A model generated the notes under the pieces. It was not told where the DNA came from and did no database searches. It saw nothing but the letters and a program-made list of their open reading frames with translations. DNA of 64,000 nt from Corythucha ciliata (taxonomy: Eukaryota > Arthropoda > Insecta > Hemiptera > Tingidae): assembly GCA_038030265.1 (NCBI GenBank), contig CM075942.1, forward strand, positions 64,546,926 to 64,610,925, written 5' to 3'. The translations under genes were made by a program, and so were the position numbers. Below, one piece after another: positions 12,311 through 23,594 of this stretch. Within the stretch, counting starts at the first letter, position 1. Each line of letters starts with the position of its first letter.

Positions 12311-13255
12311 AGAAATGATCTGTTTTAGCCTTCTACTCCTGATTTTCTATCCAAAAACTGACAATTCTATTCAGACTTTTTCTATTAACAGACAATTCGA
12401 TTTCCCCGGGAAATCGATACTTGGCATTCAAATATACAGGGTGACCGAGTTTTCATCAACGTCTTGTCTGAGATACGTGAAGTTCAACATTTTTAAACCA
12501 AACAATAACGGGTTTTAATTCAAAACTGACGTTTTTCAACAAAAAAACTGACGTTTCTACGCCAAAGACAAAGTGTTCACGCCTAAACTAAAAATTTCAC
12601 AGTACAACTTTTAAAATTCAAGTCTTTACCCCCAAAAACTGGTGAATTCCGCCTAAAAATGGCGGGTTTAACCTAAATGATCAAAAACGAATGATTTTAA
12701 TTGCAATTAACAGACCACTCAGTACTAAAAACTGCCGATTTTATCCTTCAATTGGCGATTTTAGTAAAAAAAAAAAAAAAAAAAAAAAACGTACAGTTCC
12801 TGGCCGAAGCTGAAATGGTACCACAAAACTGGCGATTTTAACCTAAAACTAAACTTTACTGTTCCATTTACACCCGAAACGACAATTTCCCCTCAAAATT
12901 AGATAATTTACTCTAAAACTGACAATGTCACACTTTAACTCAAGTTTTCCTCAAAACGGGTGATTTTAGGCCATTCTGCCTTGAAAACAGGTGATTTCAC
13001 ACACAAAAAAGTGACAAATTCATCGCAAAAGTGACGATTTTATACCAAAACAGACGATTTCACGCCAAAGCTGACGTGTTGCCTCATATAACTGATGACG
13101 TTAATACAAAACTGGTCATTTTACCCCAAAACTTACGATTTCATCCCAAAGACGTTTCTAAACTGACGATTTTACCCTGAAACTTGCGGTTCCACCCAAA
13201 AATTATCACTTTACCTCAAAACTGAATATTTTACTTCAAAATTGACATTTATTTA
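12310..13255 (+). repeat. F3 diverged tandem array
   Basis: Imperfect units are built on 'ctgacgattttac' followed by 'cccaaaa', spaced roughly 20-30 bp, and include an A run of about 25 at 12,765-12,790. It is the third unit type in the window and lies directly beside an F2-type composite repeat. No coding potential. Confidence 0.7.
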
Positions 13256-13259
13256 CTTT

Positions 13260-14415
13260 TTTGGGCACAGCTTTTCAGGGCACATAGAGTCAGTTTCGAC
13301 GATTTCAAGGCTTGAATAGCTATAATTGTCATTTTTAGGGCGCACAGTCTTTCCAGTTATAGAAGCGAATAGTACGTCCCAAGTCAAGGCGAGAACAGCC
13401 TGGTTGGCCATTTTCGGCGCTCCGAATGGTCTATTTTGCCATTTTCAGGGCAGGAGTCACTTGTTCAGACATTTTTAGAGCTCGATTCGTCAGAAAATCC
13501 ATTTCTAGAGCACGTAATGTAAATTCGGCAATTTCTAGGGTTCAAATATAGTAATTTTAGCCATTTTAAAGACACGAATCGTCAGTTTTGCCATTTTCAG
13601 GGCTCAAATACCTAGTCCATCAAGCCAAGGCCATGAAGTTTGACCATTCCTGGTGCGCAAATTGTCGATTTTGCCATTTTCAGGGAGGGAATAATCTTTT
13701 TTAGGCATTTCCAGGGCACGTGAAGTCATTTTGGCCGTTTTCAGGGCTTCATTAGTCCGTCAAGCCAAAAGCGCGCATTATGGTCATATTTGGCTCAAGA
13801 ATGGCCATTCTGATCAATTTTAGCGCACGAATGGTCGATTTAGCTACTTTCGGGCGGTAATCATGATCTTTTTAGGCATTTTCAGAAGTTCACCAGTCGC
13901 CACCAATTTTTAGGGCACGTGAAGTCCAGTTTTAGCCATTTTCAAAACGCGAATCGACAGTTTTGTATTTTTAGGCGTGATTTTAGTTACTTTAGCCGTT
14001 TTTATAGTGCAAATAGCTAGTTTTAAATATTTTTAGGCAGTGAAAAGGCTGTCAAACCAGTTTTAGTAGAGCGAACCACACCATTTCTCTAGCACCTCTC
14101 TTGAGCAAATACTGAATCCGCGTCTGTCTGCGAAAATAGTATTCTAGGACGCAAAAACGGCGAATTTGGTCTTTGAATTACGTCGCCCTTGCGATATCCG
14201 TTTTGTGAGCGACAAAACCCGTTGAAATTTATTTTTTTATTAGTGAAATCCGTGAAGTTATTTTTTTTGTGAGCGCCGACGAAACACAATGTGATTATCC
14301 TGAAAGATTTGTACTTTCAGAATGCATCTAGGGGTGGGCAACTGCCCCACTAAATCTGCATTTTTGAGTCTAGGAGAGGGCATCTGCCTAGCCCTGCCCC
14401 CCTCTGGCTATGCCT
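13260..14415 (+). repeat. Composite dispersed repeat, copy 1 (F2 units, F4 units, G-rich end)
   Basis: The left part is F2 units ('gaatggtcagttttgccatt' then 'tttagggcgc'). It is followed by a non-repeated segment starting 'cacaccatttctctagc', an F4-like stretch, and a G-rich end (GGGGTGGGCAACTGCCCC at 14,331-14,348). The same order of landmarks occurs at 29,450-31,140, so this is a dispersed element of defined architecture and not a random array. It has no ORF of interest. Type of transposon unknown. Confidence 0.75.
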
Positions 14416-14691
14416 ATGTTCCTAGGTAAATTCGTGCATTGCAGTTTTTGATCCATGACTCACCTTCATGTTTGCATTTGAGGCTGTGGGTTCACCGTTC
14501 ATAGGAGTTTTCCACGGATAAAGTTAGAAAAAGAATTATATTTTTTTATAACCGATGCAAACAAAATTGATTTGCGAAATCGTGTCTCTCATTTGCCCTA
14601 TAAATAGGGTTTGTAGGGTCTGGGAATGAAATTCACACAGATACCGGCGAGTCCGGTAACATTAGGCATTTGCTCAAACGAACTGCTACAG

Positions 14692-14831
14692 GGGGCCTGT
14701 CCCGTAAGATTTCAGGGTTCCTAGGAATATCCTTTTCCAACCGTCCGTCCCAAATTAAATCACATGTTGATGGGGAGGACGGGTGGAAACAAACATTGAT
14801 AGTGACATTAAAAAGTTATAGAACAGGCCCT
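14692..14831. mobile_element. MITE-C copy 1, CAG target duplication
   Basis: Left terminus GGGGCCTGTCCCGTAAG and right terminus ATAGAACAGGCCCT form imperfect inverted repeats, flanked on both sides by CAG (14,689-14,691 and 14,832-14,834). A second copy of about 142 bp lies at 62,934-63,075 with CTG on both sides. The CWG-type 3 bp duplication matches that expected for some Harbinger elements. The termini partly resemble those of the Harbinger at 41,649-48,177. Confidence 0.85.
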
Positions 14832-14839
14832 CAGTAGTC

Positions 14840-14950
14840 ACTCAAGTGACAAAATCACTGGTTTTTGTCACAGTGACTGCACATTCACCGGAGCTAGTTG
14901 TCACTGTGACCAACAAAAGCTGTCACGTCACACCTCTACAAGTATTTAGT
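14840..14950. repeat. GTCACTGTGAC-rich dispersed repeat, copy 2 (inverted)
   Basis: Contains TCACTGGTTTTTGTCACAG and TTGTCACTGTGACC and ends at 'acaagtatttagtacc'. It is the reverse-oriented counterpart of 11,715-11,825. It immediately follows the MITE-C copy. Confidence 0.5.
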
Positions 14951-15950
14951 ACCGAACCGGCAAGCACTGGTGGTTCGTGAGCTGCTGGTGAGGACGATCC
15001 GCCTCTTGTCACCCTCTGCCACAGTTCTCAGGGTGGCCTCCCGAAAGCTTAAAATTAAGAAAATAATGATATTTAGGTTTCAAAGCGTTAATTTGTCCCC
15101 CTATCGCCGCTACGTCGCGTCAGTACGCTATACTGGAATGTCACGCAATGCTTGAACAACAAAACGTTCTAACCACAAATCGCTCGAACCATACTCAAGA
15201 CGCGTGAACCACCAAATGCCTTCTATGCACAAAATTGTCGAACCTTAAAATGCTTGAACCACACATTCACGCGTTGTAGTTCGAGCATTATACTAGAATA
15301 CGAGATCAGATGAGTCCCGAGTTGTGGGAGGGGGGGGGGAACCATGATTGTGGAGTGGAGGAAAGTTTGGAAAATTCCTTAAATTTGAGTTTTCAGACTA
15401 CACAAAATTGGCACCACCACCAAGCAAGAAGAGGCGGTGGGCATTTTATTGGTACACTCCACTTTTATACGTGTCTAGTCCAAGTTTCGTTGATCTCGTA
15501 ACGCCCACAAGAATAGCTGAGTGCGCCGGGTAACTTCTCCCCGGAAGGCCTACAGTGCAGCGGGCACTGGCGAGATTCAAACCTAGGCCTGCTGCTGTTG
15601 CGAAGCGCGCAATGTATTCATTACTACACCACTTGCTTTTGTATTAGGGGTTGTACCCGCAAGTTGAATAGTAAGGGGAGGGGGGACGGCTGCGACCGGA
15701 GGACCAGGATGTGAGGGATTCCGATAAAAATAACAGATCCTCGATCCAATCGTCGACGTAACCACAGTGAAAATACCAATATAAAGCCTTCTTTACTTAC
15801 TCATGTACGTTGTGCTGCTACTTGCCCTAAAATCAACCAATTACAATACTTAAAATCGATAGCGTACCGAGGTAGGGGCGGACCGTGGGGTGCGGACCAC
15901 CCCTGGGATGTGCCGCGGTTTTTACAATTTTGCAAGCGCAAAAGCAAAAA
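14950..15950. other. Unassigned sequence with a short tandem array
   Basis: At 15,145-15,290 there are about five diverged units on the theme 'cgaaccacaaaatgcttgaacc'. At 15,857-15,910 a GC-rich block starting AGCGTACCGAGGTAGGGGCG resembles one at 33,560-33,610, suggesting a dispersed repeat end. No protein is recognisable. Confidence 0.4.
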
Positions 15951-18360
15951 AGAAAAAAAATTGGGGAAAAAATGCAGAAAAAGGTAATAAGTAAAAAAGC
16001 TAAGCCAAGGCTATAAAAATGAAATGAATTTTTAAAAAAAACGCTGATTCAGCCCTCAAATTAAGAAAAATGACAAATTCGCAACTGCAAAACTGAAAAA
16101 AATCATCCATTCGCGGATAAAAAGGAGAAAAGGGGCTAATTCGCAGCTAAATTTGCGGGAAACGCTATTTCACGGCTGAAATTTAGAACAATTGCCAAGT
16201 TTTATTAGTAGCCGCTAAGATTGGGACAAACGTTAATCCACGACAAAAAAGAAAACCCCGCTAATTGAATAACTGCTAAAATTGATAAAAATCACTAAAT
16301 TTGGAGAAGAAATTGGCGTAAAAACCTAATGAGGAGCTAAAATTCAAACAATCCTAATTCGCGAATGAAATTAAAGAATCGCTTTGCGGCTAAAACTAGG
16401 AAAAATCGCTGATTTGTGGATGATAAATAGGGAAAAATCGCTTATTCATGATTTAAGTTTAGAAATAACGCTAATTTGCGGCTATAATGGAAAACAAACG
16501 CTAATTCACGGCTAAAATTTAAGAAAAAGCAAATCCGTGACTTCTGAAGGAAACTTTGGGCCTAAAACGGATAAAATCTATAAGTGAATGAAAAAATGTG
16601 TACGCCGGGCCAAAATAATTTACAAACCACTAATTTCCGGCTAATACTAAGAATTTGCCGCTAATTTGCGGCTAATACTAAGAAAAATCACTAATTAGAG
16701 CAGATAAAATTAATAAAAACGCTAATTTGCAGCTCAAGGTGAGAAAAACTGCTACTGCTAAAAAGGTAAAAAATCGCTAATTTTGCAGCAAAATTAAGGA
16801 AAACGCAAATTCGTGGTAAAAATTGAAAAAAAATTGCTAACACGGGATGAAAACGCTACTTTTTCCCTGCTAAAACCGAGAGAAAGTGCTAATTCGCGGT
16901 TGAAATTGAGGAAAATCTCTAATAGTGTAGAAGAAGGTCTAATTAGCGACTAAAATCAAGAAAAAAATCAAATTTTTGGCTGTAATTGAAAATACGTACA
17001 CCCATCCACGCTGCATCTGAAGGCAACTTCTGGGCTAAAACCGAGAAAAAGCGATTCCACTGCTAAAAGTGAAAACAAATTCATAATTCAGGGCGTACAA
17101 TTTTTTAAACCCAGCTAATTAGCAGCTAATATACGGAGAGAAATCTTTAATTAGCGCAACTAAAATTAAGAAAAACGCTGATTTGTAGCTAAAATGGAGA
17201 AAAATCGCTGAAATCGGCTAAAATTGTGAAAAGTGCTAATTTTGCGGCTAAAGTTGGGGAAAATTAATTTTTCGCTGATAAAGTGTAGAAAACAGTCTAG
17301 CAAAGCTAAAATGGAGAAATACCGCCAATTCATGGGAAAAGGTGAACAAAACTCAGCACAAGCGCTATTATTGGCGGATATGATGTATAAATAGCGATAA
17401 TTTGTGGCTAAATTACGGGAAAATCCGTAATTTAATGGTACGATAAAATCCAGGGACAGGACCAAGGGGCCTCATTCCCGCCCCGGGCACCAGTATGCGT
17501 AGGTCCGCTAGAGCACGAGACGCGAGGAAAGTTTTCGTTAATCCCCTCGGCTTATTATGTAGAAAAAGAGCCAATTCCCGGTTTCTCGATGCAACGCCCC
17601 GGCCAAAATTGAGAAAAGTAATAATTTGCAGTTCTTGAGGAAACGTCTGCGGAATAAAGCAGAAATTTGATGAGAAACTTGTAAAGTTATAAATACGGAA
17701 CGCGAACACAAGGTTGCTGATAAAGAAAGGCACACGTGACGTCACACTACGATAACACTGATATCCAAACTGGATAGTCAAAATTCCCCTTCCACGCAAT
17801 CGTTTTTATTAATTTCAGGAAAAGTGCAGCTTCTAATATTTCGTGATAACACTTTTCACAATCAGGTATTCCATATCATTCAAATCCATGCAGTTCTCGG
17901 ATGATGTCAAGTTCCCAATTGAGAAAAAGCGTTCGTTCGCTGCTACACGATTGAGAAAAAACTGTCTTTGCTGACATTGCGGTTAACATATAGGAAAAAC
18001 TTAAATTTGCGGCTGAAATGGAGTTATCTGCTGTCATTCGCGGCTGAAATTGATAAAATGCACAAATTCGTTCGCGAGCCAAAATTAAGAAGATATAGGT
18101 AGCTACACTGATTTGCGGATTATGGAGACATTATTTTAAGGTTTTACTGCTGGAATTGAGAAAAAAGGGCTCGTTCACGGAAGAATTTAAAATAAGTACA
18201 CATTTGCGGCTAAAATTTAAAAAACAAAAACACCAATTTCTGGTTTTGCGATAGCCATTCCAGCCCAAAATTAAGAAAAGTCTCTGATTCACGGTTTACG
18301 GAGACTTTCTATCGGCTAAGGGCTGGTTCACGGTAGAATTGGGAAATAACGTTTTGTTTT
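15950..18360 (-). repeat. F1 diverged tandem array, reverse orientation
   Basis: Units read 'gctaattcgcggctaaaatt' then 'gagaaaaa', the reverse complement of the F1 unit. This is the longest array in the window. A stretch at about 17,440-17,870 departs from the pattern, with little unit structure and a GC-rich start, and may be an insertion. The ORFs across it (up to 128 codons) arise from the array and show no domain. Confidence 0.8.
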
Positions 18361-19320
18361 TTTTTAGGTTTAAGATTCGACAATCGCTTTACACGTCATG
18401 TACCTCCTTCGAAATTATCAAGGAGACGAGCCTAAAATGTTGGAGACTTATTCGAAGCTCGTGATGCGGGAACGCTATCGACTGTATGAGGCGAAACACG
18501 TCCACGATCGGCACATTTTAGGAACTGAGTCGACGATGTCGGCCATTTTTAGAAACTAAACCACCGGGAATCTGTCTGGAAGGTATAAACGTGGCGGTTT
18601 ATAATGGAAATACCTATACCTATACCTCCCCCCCACCCTCCGATTTTCCATGACTATCATAACGTAAAAGCAATTGGAATTGTCCTCCCTGCCTTGGTCA
18701 CAATAGCAAATGGACTCTGTTTATAAACCAGAAAGGCTGTATTACGCCTACATGCTGGCTCTGGCCTCGTGAAATGCCAATTTCGAGGGTTTGACCTCTT
18801 TCAATGGCTTGTTTCAAGTGGCTGGCCCATTCAAATCGCAGTTTGAAACGAGTCATTCCGTCAAAGATCAATTACACTCGGTTTTTGGACTGTTCGTAAA
18901 AGAATATCGCACATTTTGAACGCTCTCAAAACGATCAATTCCGTGGAAGTTTTAGCCAGAAATTCCACATCAGACATCAATCTCAAGCTCGATATGAGGG
19001 CAACAAAGGCTTGAAAATCAACCGATTGCCACAAAAAGTGGTCGTTACCCCTCACTCACCACCCAACAGTAGCGTATCGAGATATTTCGGAGGGAAGCCC
19101 CAAAAATCTTAAATATGGACAAAAGTGAGTCATTTTCGTGGATGTAGGAATGTGATTTGTGAGCTCGTTTTTTCTGGTCTCGGTCAAAACGCCTCTATAA
19201 CGGATCATCAGCGCCGAAAACAGAACGTTTTGTCTTGCTGTGGGCTTTAGGACGATTTAACATGGCTCCTACGTGAGTAGCTTATCGAGCTACGCGTGCG
19301 CTGTTCTTGGGAAAGCCTAC
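18360..19320. other. No recognised feature
   Basis: Non-array sequence between two F1 blocks. No coding similarity, terminal repeats or RNA gene could be identified. Confidence 0.35.
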
Positions 19321-19900
19321 GAACAAATCTGCGTTTGATCCGAAATTAAGAAAAAGCGCTAATATTGATAGCTAAAATGGCGAAAAATAAAATCGTCATT
19401 TCCACCGAGATCGCGGTTAAATAGAGAGAGAAAAAAAACTATTATTCGCAGGTAAAATTGAGAAGACGCTAATTCGCGGTTCTTCGAAGCAATTTCGAAG
19501 GTAAATGACAGAGGGAGAGCACAAAATTCAAGTTTAAAAGTGAAAAAATCGTTAATTCGCGGCTGAAATGATGAAAAGCTCTTATTCACTGTTTAAATTG
19601 AGAAATAGCGCTAATTTAAGACTATAAAATTTCGGAAAAGTGCCCCCATTCGTGGCAGAAATTGAGGAAAATGCGCTAATTCAAGGCTAAAAAATACGAA
19701 AATACCGCAATACCCTTGAAAACAGCCCGTAAATCGAAAAATTGTGTGGAGGACCGCACGATACTTCCATGCTCCCGTCATCGTACATTATACACACATC
19801 GTACATCCATCCCATGAGGGAACATGGAAATAAAATCACTCATTTGAGGCTATTATTGATGAAAACGTCAATCCGCAACTAAAATTAAAAAATAGCGCTC
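19320..19900 (-). repeat. F1 diverged tandem array, reverse orientation
   Basis: Units 'cgctaattcgcggc' plus 'taaaattgagaaaa' with variable A runs. It is interrupted near 19,730-19,830 by a short segment containing repeated 'catcgtaca' words. Confidence 0.75.
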
Positions 19901-21950
19901 ATTTGCAACTTTTGTGTACTCCCACCAGAAGAACTCTGGATCCACGCCTAGCTCCGTGACGGGACCGGGGGAGGACACCGGGCTCCTGGATAGTTCTGAT
20001 CCCTATACTGTTCCAAATCAAGGGTTATAAATGGATTTCAACCAGTTCACAAAGGAAAGCTGGTTTTCGCCAAGGATGCCCTTATCAGCTTTTTCCCTGC
20101 AACGCATTAAAAGAGAGCACAGGGGTTTACCTATTTGTTGTTGGGAACGCCAGTAAAACGCTGATCGTGGTGGATTACCTTTGGTCCGAGTCTAGACATT
20201 TTAAACAGATAAATACCAGAATTATTTCAGTAATATGACCACGCTTTGTCATTTCTTTGCACGTTATTCTCAACATTAGTCATATAGTTCTATAAGGTAA
20301 CGGTTACTGCATATTATTTTTACGTCGTCTTTCAAGCGTGCCTAACAATGACACTTTGAATGACAACCCCGAGAGACGTGTACGAGACGGCTCTTGGATT
20401 CTCGAGCTGTGAAAAATACAAGTGGATAGGGTGGGAGGGGGTTTGAAAATTACAGGCTAAGAGATGAACAAATCAGCGGCATTTTGATGTTCTTTAAAGT
20501 CGTATATTTTTCCCCCACGCGCGAACTATCCTCAAGGAAATGACCTGTGACCTGACACTGAATCTCGAGAGCAGTTGGACACGTTTGGAACGGCGTTTGA
20601 GTTGTGGGAAACCGCAGATTGGGCCTTTGAAGGATGAAAGATTTTTACAACTTTTTTAGAGGCTCTTTACGCCTCAGCCGTATTATACTAGGAAAATATC
20701 TGCTTCAAATGGGCAAACTATAAAAATTGCGCCAAGTTTTTGATAATAAAAATAAATTTTCTTTCGACTTTTTTTTTCTTTTTCGTTTCTCTCTTATTAG
20801 CCTCTTTCGATCATTTCAACCCCCACCCCCAACCCACCATTGTGCTTTCAACAAACCGCCTTCAAGCGAACATAACTGATTCTTCCATTCGAGACTTCCA
20901 TAAACATTTAAGATTAAGCCGAGCTGCCCCCCCCCCCGCCAACCACCGCCACAATTCTCGTAAAGTTTCTATCGCCTCCGGGCTCATAGATTGGTTGAAA
21001 CCGAGGATTTTTGGAGGAGAAATTTCTTCGATTTTTTTTTTAATTTCATTTCATTTTTTTCCCCCCATTGTTTAATCTGATATAAGAGAGTTATAAAATT
21101 AACAGGATGAAAAACCGTGTTCGGAGAAATTTCAGAGTAGGAGAGCCTCCCTTTTTTTTTGCACGCCTTTAGATTACTATATACCAAAATATAAGTCTAT
21201 TATCTAATTACTATCGCATTGCGTAATGCCGATTGCTCCCAGCTCTCCGTTCCCAAACTTTTCGATCATCATTTGATTGGTATCAAATGACCCCTATAAG
21301 TGAAATTGTCTTCCGGACTCACTTGTTCGTTTTAATCCCCTTTTTTTGATGTTGAACAAAGTGAATTGAAACGACCAAGAACAAGACAAAGACAATTATT
21401 TCATTTTGACCTAAAGATTAGGGCTCACAACACGACCCCATTGTTATTTATAAAAAACAATTTTTTGTTAACCTGAGTCAGTTTGATTTGCTACAGTTTA
21501 CGTACAGGGCCGAGCGGGATAAGTGTGACGAAAAAAAAAGGTGAAAATGTACCTCATTTGCGATGCGACACCGCGGTCCGAAAATCAAAACCCTCTGAGA
21601 TATTATTTTTCTAGGGTTATTTAAGGCTTAGGCACTTAAGGCGAGTACCCTGCTTCCAAGATGACTTTTTGCTACTTTTGACGATGGATACTGAAAAGGT
21701 AATCTTTTTCTCTCAGGATTAGTCTTTTTCGATCTAAATTAACATAACCGAACGTCCACTTCTTGAATTCTTTGTGGTCGATTGCGATTCAGCGTCGCCA
21801 GGAGAGACACGTTGTCCAGACGGTTGAAGAAAAGGGTCATCTGATGCTTTGACCAGGGTTGGCTGGATAGGTGTGGTCGTTTTTTCTGCCATTGCCGGGG
21901 GGGGGGGGCTATTTCCGATAGAAATGCAGGATTCAGACGGTCACGAGAAA
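19900..21950. other. No recognised feature
   Basis: AT-rich sequence with T runs (20,767-20,777; 21,032-21,041) and a G run at 21,897-21,908. The 111-codon ORF at 20,740-21,075 is low-complexity and has no domain. Confidence 0.35.
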
Positions 21951-22577
21951 CGGTTGTTGATCGGTTTCCCAGGAGAATTCTCGAACGAGCCAACACACCG
22001 TGTCCCGTGTCGGACTGGTTCCGGGTGAGAGATTGACTTCCTCACGGGGTCTTGATCCCCTATCGGGCACGTCCCTCGGGTGGCGGATGAGGGATCCCTC
22101 AGCGTGAACCGTGCGAGCTGCCCAGGCTGAGGGGTGGTCCGGAATAAAATACGGACCCGTGGACCAATCAAGGGTAAGGAGGCGTCCTGAGACCCGGACG
22201 AAACATGGTGTGGCCTATCAGAACCTCTCCAGCTATTCGAGCGTTCCCAGTCCTTTAATCGCTCGTATTAACCTTTCCCCCCTCCCTTTTATCCCCTCAA
22301 GGCTACGGTGTGCGGTCCGTGCCTAAGGCCTGCGTGGCGCAGAGGGTAAAGTGCGCCTTAAACGGACCCCGGCCGGAGGGTACCGGCCGACCCCCTGATG
22401 TATTTAGGCTTACGCATGCGGGGCTCTGCCGGCTGTGGACCACACGTTCCCTAGCTGCTCGTGGGATCGTTTATGGACCCTTGTTTACGTACACACTTAA
22501 CAACGACTGAGGGGGGGGGTGCGGGAGAACCTCCCCTCAGAAGGAACCCCCAAGGGCGCGGAAGTGCCCACGGGGGT
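21950..22577 (+). promoter_or_regulatory. Probable 5' UTR of the non-LTR element
   Basis: Sequence changes from AT-rich to GC-rich near 21,950 and stays so until the end of the retrotransposon, which suggests that the element starts about here. It contains several out-of-frame ATGs and open stretches without domains. Non-LTR elements of this type carry an internal promoter in the 5' UTR. I cannot point to the exact first base or a target duplication. Confidence 0.4.
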
Positions 22578-23594
22578 ATGGCTGCACTGTCCGTGGAGAC
22601 GACCGTCAGGGACGTTGAAATGGGCAGTCCAAAGGGGGGCAGTCCCTTGGGACAAACCCCTCGGGCGGAGCTTCCTCGGTTAAGGCTCTCTGGAGCTCAA
22701 AGGAGGAAGCTGGCGAGGGAAAGGGCAGCCGCGGAAGGCATACCCGGAACCCCTCGGGATAAGTTCGGCTCGGCGGGGGCAGGTGCTGGGGGACACGCGG
22801 TGGGTGCTGGGACGTCTACGGATGCCCGGCAAGGCCACAGTGATGTGCACCCAAAACCTGGATTGAGTGGGGAAACACCGCGCAAGCGGGGTATGACCCC
22901 TCAATCTACGCCCTCGACGGGTGAACAGAAGAGGGTTCTAAAGAGGCCCAAGGAAGGGCAGGGAACCCGACCTAAGACACCCGCGGCTGGCGGGAAAAAA
23001 GACTTTAAGGAGGCTCTTACCTCAACCAAGATGGCCATCGTCCCTGGGGAGTACCCTAGGGTCAGGCTGTCGGAAGAGGAGGGCAGGAAGGTGCTTGGGG
23101 AGGTCCTGAAGGGCGTTTTTAAATGCCCTAAGGGGGAGGGCCCCAAGTTCTCAAATAGCTACGCCAGCGGTGGGGTGGTATATGTGACGTGCGCTGATGG
23201 CGAGGCGAAAGCCTGGCTGGAGGCCCACGTCAAAGAAATGAAACCCTGGGACAGGGCTAACCTGAGAGTTGGACCTGCCCGGCAAGTGGTTCAGGTCACC
23301 AAGGCGGTCGTGTGGGTGCCCACAGACCTCGTTGGGGAATCTGACCCAAGGAAGCTCATCCCTCTTTTCAAGACCCAGAATAAAGGGCTCTCGACTGAGG
23401 GATGGCAATTGATCTCGAGTGCGGCGGACCCCAAGGGAATGACCCTGGTACTCGGGATTGGCAAGGACACTCTGGAGTGGCTGAAGGATAACGGGCAACC
23501 GTACTTTGCATTCCAGAGAGTCAACTTCAAGGTGGCGGGGAGTGCCTCCTCTTCTGATGCTGCGGGTCATTCAGGTGAACCTGCAGCACAGTAG
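22578..23594 (+). CDS. Non-LTR retrotransposon ORF1 protein (DUF4780-type)
   Basis: Open from 22,461; the ATG at 22,578 (MAALSVETTVRDVEMGS) is my preferred start because the 39 codons before it look like UTR. The protein is about 338 residues. The first half is basic, rich in Gly, Pro and Ser, and disordered, with a RLSGAQRRKLARERAAAEG segment. The second half, from EYPRVRLSEEEGRKV on, has the pattern of DUF4780: GEGPKFSNSYASGG, VTCADGEAKAWLEAHV, then WDRANLRVGP and AVVWVP. That domain is known from ORF1 of arthropod non-LTR elements and probably acts in nucleic-acid binding within the RNP. No CCHC knuckle is visible. The frame is intact, unlike ORF2, and its last 38 bases overlap the start of ORF2. 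Confidence 0.8.
   Translation: MAALSVETTVRDVEMGSPKGGSPLGQTPRAELPRLRLSGAQRRKLARERAAAEGIPGTPRDKFGSAGAGAGGHAVGAGTSTDARQGHSDVHPKPGLSGETPRKRGMTPQSTPSTGEQKRVLKRPKEGQGTRPKTPAAGGKKDFKEALTSTKMAIVPGEYPRVRLSEEEGRKVLGEVLKGVFKCPKGEGPKFSNSYASGGVVYVTCADGEAKAWLEAHVKEMKPWDRANLRVGPARQVVQVTKAVVWVPTDLVGESDPRKLIPLFKTQNKGLSTEGWQLISSAADPKGMTLVLGIGKDTLEWLKDNGQPYFAFQRVNFKVAGSASSSDAAGHSGEPAAQ

Noticed and set aside
17413..17799. 128-codon minus-strand ORF as a gene
   Set aside because: It spans array-derived and adjacent sequence with no domain; composition follows the repeats.
20740..21075. 111-codon plus-strand ORF as a gene
   Set aside because: Phe/Ser/Pro-rich low-complexity translation across T and C runs, without domain, splice context or similarity to known families.
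23151..23570. 139-codon minus-strand ORF
   Set aside because: Antisense shadow of the GC-rich ORF1.
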